Part shown: piece by piece, positions 56,360 through 64,000 of the stretch | Layout: the number at the start of each line of letters is the position of its first letter | Position numbering within the stretch: the first letter of the stretch is position 1 | Source: Austropuccinia psidii | Taxonomy: Eukaryota > Basidiomycota > Pucciniomycetes > Pucciniales > Sphaerophragmiaceae | Length of the DNA stretch: 64,000 nucleotides | NCBI GenBank assembly: GCA_023105745.1 | Contig: JALGQZ010000011.1 | Span: 10,688,975-10,752,974 of the forward strand | Reading direction: 5' to 3' | Notes under the pieces: model-generated | Database searches by the model: none | What the model was told of the DNA's origin: nothing | The model's input: the letters and a program-made list of their open reading frames with translations, nothing else | Translations under genes and position numbers: made by a program

Positions 56360-59300
56360 CCTTGTCCAAAGATGTTGTAAATACTTTAACAGAAATTAAA
56401 AATAGTATATTACCTCTAAAATAAATTAAAGATAGTTTATTATCACTACAAGAAATAAATAACAATTTATCTTATTTAACAAAAATTGTTGTGCAAAACA
56501 AGAAAAAAATTGACAACATTAAGTTTATTGTTGAAAATAATAAACCAAAGAATTTAATTGACAATACTCAAAAATTAATACAAGGACAACAAGAATTGTA
56601 TAAATACATAAAAGATATCAAAGACAAGACTTTGACAATCAATTATGATGTGAGTATTGACAATCTTACAGAAAAATTAAATAAATTAAGTATTTCTGTA
56701 GAAAAATTTGAAGAAAAGACTTCATCACACCAAAAATTACTTTTGGACCATGTGGAAAAAAGTGATGAAGCAAGAATGCATCTGAAAGATGATATTCAGA
56801 GTGAAATAAGGCTTATTACAGAAAAAATGGATAAAATTAATGAGGCTAATTTAAATATGCCAAAGTTATCAACACCATTTTCTCATATAAGAAGCCCTGT
56901 TAAAACAAAAGAGGAATTGTCAAATGCTTTCATAACAGACTTGAGTCACCAAGATAATAACCAAGTCTTAATGAAGGAAGCACCTCAATTGAAGGAATGG
57001 CCAACATTCACAGGAGAAGGTGAATATGACCACATGTCATTTATTAAAACAATTGACATGTTACAAGAAGACTATGCCATACCAGATGAATTAATCACTG
57101 CAAGATTACATTCATTGTTTGAGAAATCTGCAAAAAGATGGTATTATCGCATAAGACAAACAAATGGTAAAAATACCTGGTCTTGGTGGAAACAAGAAAT
57201 AATCACCAAGTGGGCAAATGATGCCTGGAGTTATAAGATAGAAAATGCATTTGAAAACTCTTTCTTTGACCCAGAGAAAGACAAACCTTTAACTTGGTTC
57301 TTGAAACAAGTTGAAAGGCTTAATGCACTGTACCCAGAAATGTCACAAAAGATGGTGCACATGAAAATACTTAAAAAATGTGGAGGGGAACTAGAACATG
57401 CCCTAAGAAGCAGGTGTATAGAGCCATGCTCCACAGAAGAGTATATAAATGCACTAGAAGATATAGTGACAAGAACAAAAATTGGCAGGACTTGGAAAAA
57501 ATTGGACATTAAAAGCCCAAATAAACCATTTATCAAAAAAGATAAATCAAAAGAATCCTTTAAGCCCAATACATCCAACAACAATGAGCAAAGAAAATGC
57601 CATAAATGTGGAGGTATTGGACACTTAGCCAATAATTGCCTTAAAAAAGCAAAGATTAATGAAATTGTGGAAAAAGAAAACCACAATGACAAAGAAGAGG
57701 AATCTGACTCTGAAAAAGAGACAGAAGAGTCAGAAAGCTCTGAAAGTGATGAAATCAATATAATTAATGCACAAATTAAGAATATTGATATAATTTAGGA
57801 AGTACTGGATGTTAATTCAAACTTACCACAAGTTGGAACATCTGACACAAACCTGACAAACATACAAGATGCCAAAATGTATAGAACCAAACCTGCAAGA
57901 GAAATGGGATATACAGCTGGAAAATCAAGTATAAGTATTGTTATGGTTGATAACCAAGAAGGAAAAGTTAACTTGGATACAGGAGCATATTGCACTTGTG
58001 TTGGCAAAAGTTATTTAAAAACCATTGTCCCAAACTGGCAAGAAAAACTTATGCCAATACAAGGTGTCAAATTTAGTAGTGCAAGTGAGAGCATGAAGCC
58101 CCTTGGAATAATTGATTTAACACTAATTTTTCCTCATCCCTCACAATGTGTCAGAATTAAAGTAGAGTTTGTAGTAATGGACAACTGTACTAGTAATCAT
58201 TTCATACTTGGGAATGACTACTTATCAATCTATGGTATAGATATCTCCAACCAAAAAGATAGATATTTTACCATAGGAGATAACAAAAGACAAAAGTTTG
58301 GCTTCTTAAATAACAAAAAACAAATCACAGTTATTAAGAAGGAAGAAAAAATTCCAGAAAAGGAACTTTTTATATCTGAACAACTTAAAGAGGCAGAATT
58401 CAATCAAGAATTAACAGAAAAAATGAAAGAAAAATTGATTGACCTCTTATTTAAGTATAAAAATGCCTTTGCAACTGACAAAGAGCCACTAGGTGGCATA
58501 ATTGGACATGAAGTGGATATAATTCTTAATGCAGAAAAGCCTTACCCACCTTTATTAAGAAGACCTGCTTATCCAGCCAGTCCAAGGGCTAGAGAAGCCT
58601 TAGAAGTGCACATTAAAGAATTAATGGACCTTGGAGTATTAAGAAAGGTTGGACATAATGAACAAGTAGAAGTTACTACACCTGTCATTATAACTTGGCA
58701 TAATGGAAAATCAAGGATAGTAGGAGACTTCAGAGCCCTGAACACCTATAAAATTCCAGACAGATATCCAATACCTAGAATCCACAAGACATTTACCCAA
58801 TTGTCACAAGCTAAGTTCATCACAGCTATGGATGCTCTTAAGGGTTTTCATCAAAATGTCTTAACAGACAATGCCAAGAAACTACTAAGAATAATAGTCC
58901 ATTGTGGAATTTTTGAATACTTAAGAATGCCAATTGGGATAAAAAATGCACCTTCCCATTATCAAAGAATGATGAATACCATATTCCCTGAAGAATTATC
59001 AGAAGGATGGTTAATTATCTATATTGATGATATCATAGTTTGCTCAGAAACTTGGGAAAATCACCTTACAAGACTAGAAAGGGTACTACAAAAAATAGTC
59101 CAAGTGAATATGAAAATTTCCTTGAAAAAGTGTCATTTTGCATATAGTGAATTAAAAGCACTAGGAAATGTTGTATCTGGACTTAGTCTAGGCATAGACA
59201 AAAATAAAGTAGCAGCAGTACTACTCAAACCAATGCCTCAAACCAAAAAAGAAATGCAATCATTTTTAGGATTTGCTGGTTACTATAGACAGCATATAAA

Positions 59301-61464
59301 GGACTTTGCAAAAATTGCCAAATCCTTATATAAATTATGTGACCAACAAACAGTTTATGAAATGACTGAAGAAAGGGTCAAGGCATATGAATAATTGAAA
59401 AATTCACTAACAAATTCCCCATTTCTTCTAATGCCAGATTGGAAACTACCTTTCAAACTATACATTGATGCTTGTGGAGAAGGATTAGGTGCTGCACTTC
59501 ACCAAACACAAATTATCAATGATAAACCAGTGGAAGGACCAATTTGTTTCATTTCAAGGCAAATAAAGCCAACAGAAGCAAGGTATGGAGCAAGCCAAAT
59601 GGAATGCTTATGCCTAGTGTGGGCTTTAGAAAAACTGAATTATTATTTGGATAGCACAGTATTTGATGTAATCACAGACTGTAAGCCTGTGAAATCACTA
59701 TTAAATATGAAGACTCCAAATAGACATATGCTGAGATGGCAAATTGCTATCCAAGAATATAGAGGAAATATGACTATTGTACATAAATCTGGAAATATTC
59801 ATAAAAATGCAGATGGTCTTAGCAGATGGGCTTTAGCAAATACCCCTGACAATCCAGCATGGGTACCACAAGAAGAGCACCATATAGAAGGAATATGTGT
59901 CACAGACATAGGCACAGAATTCTTTAACCAAGTTAAAGAAAGCTATAAGACAGACAAGAATTGCCATATCTTAAGCCAACTTCTAATGAAAGACTGCAAA
60001 GATCCATCACTTTCATCAAAACTAGATGAAATATGGAAAAAGGAATATGATGAAGGAAGATTCCACCTCCTTGATGGAATCCTTTACCATAGAACAAAAC
60101 ACACATGTGTTATGGCCTTAACAGATAGAACACTAATAAACACTATTTTACATGAGTGTCATGATAGTGTTGCATCTGGACATCTCTCAGAAGATAGGAC
60201 ACTAGAAAGGGTGAAAACCTGCTCTTGGTGGCCAAATTGGAAGAAAGATGTTGCAGAGTACTGCCATACCTGTGACAGATGTCAAAAAGCCAACAGAGCC
60301 ACAGGAAAGAAATTTGGCATGATGATCCAAATCCAAGAACCAAAATCCCCATGGGAAATAGTTCATATGGATTGGGTAACAGCACTACCTCCAGGAGGAG
60401 ACAGGAGCTATAATGCATGTCTAGTGTTAGTTGACAGGTACAGTAAAACTCCCATGTTCTTACCATGTCATAAAGATGACACAGCTATAGATACAGCCAT
60501 AATGATATGTAATAAAGTCATTAGCCACACAGGCTTATTCCAAAATGTTATAAGTTACAGAGACCCAAAGTTCACTTCAGCATTATGGACAAATCTCCAT
60601 AACTTATTTGGGACAAAGCTATCATTCTCAACAGCTTACCATCCCCAAACTGATGGTTTAGCAGAAAGAATGATACAGACCTTAGAGGACATGATCAGAA
60701 GATTCTGTGCTTATGGGCTAGAATTCAAAGATTCTGATGGCTTTACCCATGATTGGTGTACACTAATACCAGAACTTGAACTGGCATATAAGACATCAAT
60801 CCATTCTTCTACTGGCAAAACACCAGAAATGCTAGAGAAAGGTTGGAATCCAAGACTTCCTTATGATACCCTCAAAAAGGACTTAGTGGACATAAATCCA
60901 ACAGCAAGCAGTTTTAAGATAATGCTTGACAAAGCAAGACACCATGCAAACAGATGCATGCAAGACTCTTTCAAATATGCAAAAGAAAGATGGGACAAAA
61001 GTCATAAACCACCTGACTTCAAAATAGGAGATTTGGTATTAGTATCAACTCTTAACTTTAATAACATAAAAGGACCAAAGAAATTGAAAGATTCCTTTGC
61101 AGGACCATTTATGGTAAAAGCACTTCATGGACCCAATGCTGTACAATTGGAAGTTACAGGTGATTTAATGAATAAACACCCAACTTTCCCTGTAAGTCTT
61201 ATAAAACCTTACAGCTCAAGTGACAAGGTATTATTTCCACTAAGAAATAAACCCCCACTTGAAATTCCCCCTTTGGAAGAAGGAGAAGAAAAAAGAATTG
61301 TAAAAGTCCTTAAAGAAAGAAGGACAAGGAACAAAAAGGAAAGAGAATACCTTGTAAGGTATAGAAATCCAAATCAAGAAGATGAATGGCTACTTGAGAA
61401 AGATATAACAAATGCTGATAAACTACTGAGGAGGTTTAGACATGAAAGAAAACCTAAAGAATAA
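56360..61464 (+). pseudogene. gag-pol: Element C gag-pol, three in-frame stops and a lost integrase Asp
   Basis: One frame ends at TAA 61462-61464, with stops at 56422-56424, 57796-57798 and 59392-59394 (Lys in B). Upstream the frame is open without a stop back to the ATG at 53944, through the mariner site. Gag has a long coiled-coil-like N-terminus, the capsid block EWPTFTGEGEYDHMSFI and knuckle CHKCGGIGHLANNC. Then come protease [10 protein letters not shown], reverse transcriptase [10 protein letters not shown], RNase [10 protein letters not shown] and integrase HECHD...[25 protein letters not shown]. The second catalytic Asp, ISDRDPKF in B, is Tyr here (60556-60558). The end has the chromodomain-like [16 protein letters not shown]. 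Confidence 0.92.
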
Positions 61465-61582
61465 CAAAATCAAGCATTATTGAGCTTCAGGACTGATAAA
61501 GTCTAATGAAGAGGTAGGACAGTGGATGATACCCTAATCACACATATCAGATTGTGGTACAATCTTTTTTGGTGGTAGGGAA

Positions 61583-63609
61583 TGTGAGCCTTTGAGATAT
61601 GACCACATACCCAATAAGGTCACAAAAAAGACTCAGAATAATTATACCTTTAATATAATTATATTAAAATTACTTAGAATAATTATACATTAAAAATAAT
61701 TACTTAAATATACAAAAAATACCATAAATTGGTACAAAAATTGGTTTAACTTAAAAAACAATGAATCAACATGTAAAAGAAATTATACCATTGGATTCCC
61801 CATGGTAAAATACACATATACCATTTTTATGGCATATCTGTAAAGTCAATATTTAATGAATTATAAGGTATAATACCTTATAAAAACCATAAAACCTTAT
61901 TTATCTCAAGGACTAATGAAACAACATGTGAAATAAATTGGACCAGTGGATTCCCCACGAAATTCCACACATAAAACAATTAATGAGCTAATTTCCAAAG
62001 TTAATACTTAAGGAATTAACCTGAATATATGCACTTTTTTGGTCAACGCATATATTCAAGGATCAAAGCTAATATCTCTTAAACTATACATGATAGAATG
62101 ATTAACCAAAAAGAAAGTTACCACGTAATTACTGTAAGAACACAGATATGAACTTTATTTTACAAATTATAAACAAGTTTAAAACCTATGATGAAATATT
62201 GATAAAAATCAACAGAGCTGTTGACCACTTTGTTGTGAAAGTGTTCCAAACTTAAAAAAAAGTATACAGTTGGATTCTACTAGCTCATTCGTGAAGAATG
62301 ATGTAATTTTTATTATTAAATTCAGGGTATAACCCCCTGAAATCAAGGTTTGAAGTTTAAAATATTGAATCTCAACAGAAAAGATGAGTTACAAGAAAAA
62401 TCATCAAAATTAGAGTTTTGATGATGTAATGAAAAGCTCTTGGCAGCGTAATGAGGTTATGCCAGGCTATCAGAATTCACTCTCTGAATTGCTGTAGCGT
62501 GTAAATCTTAAAAGTTATTGAGGATCAAAGTTTGAGCTTAATTTGAGCAGTTATGATCACTCACAGTAACCTTAATTTAAGTTTAACAGTCTTAAGAGTG
62601 ATACAATTGGTGAATACTATTAGTTTATGATTAAAACTAATAAAATCCACGAAATTTGGGGTTCTTCCAAGCCTCTGATGTCATCAAACTTAGAGTTATA
62701 GTGATAACTCTAAATAATGGTGTAATAATGATGTAATATGGTTTGATACTGATGTAATCATCTCCAAACTTTAAAATATTGATCAATTCCAGTGGGTATG
62801 ATCAGTAAACGTCTACTAGAAGTCTGTTGGACTCTAGGAGGGAGGTATTTACTATAAATAGAGCTCTTTTTACTCTATTTTCCCCTCAGACGCATCAAAA
62901 ACATTAAATCAATTAAATCAAAGGTAATTTCTTTACTCTTTATATATAAAACTATTATATTATTAAAGAGCAAAGACCACCTTGTTGTAATCATCTATTT
63001 TGACGTGATTAAATCGCTTATTTAATTGTTTTTGCTAAAAATCTCTTTAAAAACTCATTTCCATGTTAAAATCCAGAATAATTTGTAATTTTCTTTATTT
63101 TTATTGTAAATACAATTTGAAAAAGTTGTATTTATATTTTTTGGTGTAAAATATTTCAAAATTATTATATTAAGTGTTAAAAGTAGGTTATTTTCTCTTA
63201 TTATAATAATTTCTCTATTATTACTCTCTTAATAATTCTTTAAATTAATATAAATAGTATTTATATTAATTCATAACTTTAATATTAGTAATATTATTGT
63301 TATTAATTGTTTTTTATCAATAAAAAGCAATTTTTTACGCCTTTATTATTTGTTGGTAACAATAATAAAGAGCTTTTTAAATATATTAATTATTTTATAT
63401 TAATATATTTATTTATTATATTATATTTTCATAATATAAATTATATTATTACATTTATTTAATAATATAATTATTTTACGCCATAATAATAATAACTATT
63501 TATTATTATTATATTTTTAATCTTATTTATTCAACTCATAAGGACATTCAGAGTACAATAAGTAATAAATTAGTAATTTTTACTTATTGTTTCACAGTCA
63601 AACCTTACA
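61583..63609 (+). repeat. Element C 3' LTR (2027 bp)
   Basis: Same length and ends as the 5' LTR, with scattered single-base differences (for example GAACACAT versus GACCACAT near the start). It is preceded by the purine tract GGTGGTAGGGAA (61571-61582). Confidence 0.94.
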
Positions 63610-63649
63610 CTCTGGTCTGTCTTGAAGGAGGTGAATGTTGAATGGGCAT
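63610..63649 (-). pseudogene. gag: E2 gag N-terminus, right of element C
   Basis: The ATG at 63647-63649 opens MPIQHSPPSRQTRV, homologous to E1 MPVQHSPPAKNTRS. It continues across the CTCTG target site into QAVLTPTPRAPLDG left of 51173. This fixes the E2 start codon and proves that element C split this gene. Confidence 0.85.
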
Positions 63650-64000
63650 GATTTCAGGAACAACAAACTTAATAGATGAATAAAATAAAAATTTGAAGTG
63701 AAAAGATGAGGGAAATCCACTGGAAGACTTGAAGTCAAAATCAGAAATCAGACTTCAACTCTTGAAGAAAATCAATGAATCAAAATGAAATCTTGAGGGA
63801 ATCAATCAATAAATATGTCAAAATGAGTTCTTCAAGAAAATAAATTAATAAGTAAGATGAATCAAAATCAAAATCTTGCATAATAAATAAATAAATCAAA
63901 TGAATTCTTCAAGCAAATCAATTTTATGTCACCAATTCTTGATGTGAAAAATAAGAAACATCAATGAAATCTTCAGGTCAATCAATTTTCTTGAGGTCAA
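63650..64000 (-). other. E2 leader, cut by the window edge
   Basis: AT-rich leader with the same TCTTGA(G)GGAATCAATC and CTTCAAG words as the E1 leader. The primer site and 5' LTR of E2 should follow beyond the window. Confidence 0.6.

Larger units (their letters stand above)
51178..63609 (+). mobile_element. Ty3/gypsy element C, complete with two LTRs
   Basis: A plus-strand sister of element B inserted in E2 gag, flanked by CTCTG (51173-51177 and 63610-63614). Both LTRs are 2027 bp. Order: LTR, primer site, leader, spliced ORF1 (with a mariner inside), gag-pol, purine tract, LTR. It is damaged by four in-frame stops and one catalytic substitution in the integrase. Confidence 0.94.
39575..64000 (-). 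mobile_element. Ty3/gypsy element E2, old, split by four insertions, runs off the window
   Basis: A minus-strand relative of E1 whose 3' LTR starts the region at 39575 and whose gag start and leader reach the right edge. Its parts are 39575-40327, 42357-42533, 44419-46896, 48337-51177 and 63610-64000. The inserts are a solo LTR-C and a solo LTR-B in the LTR, a solo LTR-A in the integrase region, and complete element C in gag. The coding parts carry many stops and a deletion of roughly 1.1 kb. Confidence 0.88.

Noticed and set aside
57231..57758. 175-codon minus frame rich in Ser/Phe
   Set aside because: Antisense shadow of the element C gag, whose plus-strand frame has clear domains.

Overview
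The window is a repeat-dominated, AT-rich stretch of a eukaryotic genome. Introns have GT-AG borders and branch-like CTGAAC or TTAA motifs, and there are GH18 chitinase, SNF2 helicase and Tet/JBP-like oxygenase remnants. Ty3/gypsy, Tc1/mariner and solo-LTR elements fill most of it. The Gag and ORF1 protein styles look like those of rust fungi (Pucciniales), most like Austropuccinia psidii; that assignment is recognition from memory, not a search.

Left part (1-16613): a partial LTR of a family I call LTR-A, a 21-bp minisatellite, an old LTR fragment and AT-rich filler lead into a four-level nest. A solo LTR-A (3097-16613, TSD TTAAG) was split by a Tc1/mariner element (3681-15759, TA duplication). 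That was split by a second solo LTR-A (3951-14379), and that by a nearly complete chromodomain Ty3/gypsy element, here E1 (5261-14246, minus strand, TSD AAAGC). E1 has 762-bp LTRs, a gag broken by one missing base, a GGGAAAA -1 frameshift site, and a pol with a single stop codon.

Middle (16614-27787): very AT-rich spacer with a (TTTA)n array and CCATAAATGG-type repeats surrounds a small island with a GH18 chitinase-like gene (minus). A decayed SNF2/RAD5-like helicase pseudogene (minus) follows.

27788-38073: a complete plus-strand Ty3/gypsy element of a second lineage (family B, TSD GGAAT). Its 5' part appears to encode a spliced three-exon protein (ORF1). The first intron holds the only ATG of the overlapping frame that runs on into Gag-Pol.

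38074-39574: flank with a Tet/JBP-like 2OG-Fe(II) oxygenase pseudogene (minus).

39575-64000: a second nest built on an old relative of E1 (E2, minus, right end outside the window). Its LTR carries a solo family-C LTR and a solo family-B LTR, its integrase carries a solo LTR-A, and its gag carries a complete family-C element (51178-63609, TSD CTCTG). Family C carries an intact-looking Tc1/mariner transposon (54223-55942). Families B and C share primer site, leader block, intron positions and protein order, so the two copies can be compared to separate signal from decay. No tRNA, rRNA, CRISPR array or clearly intact host gene was seen.
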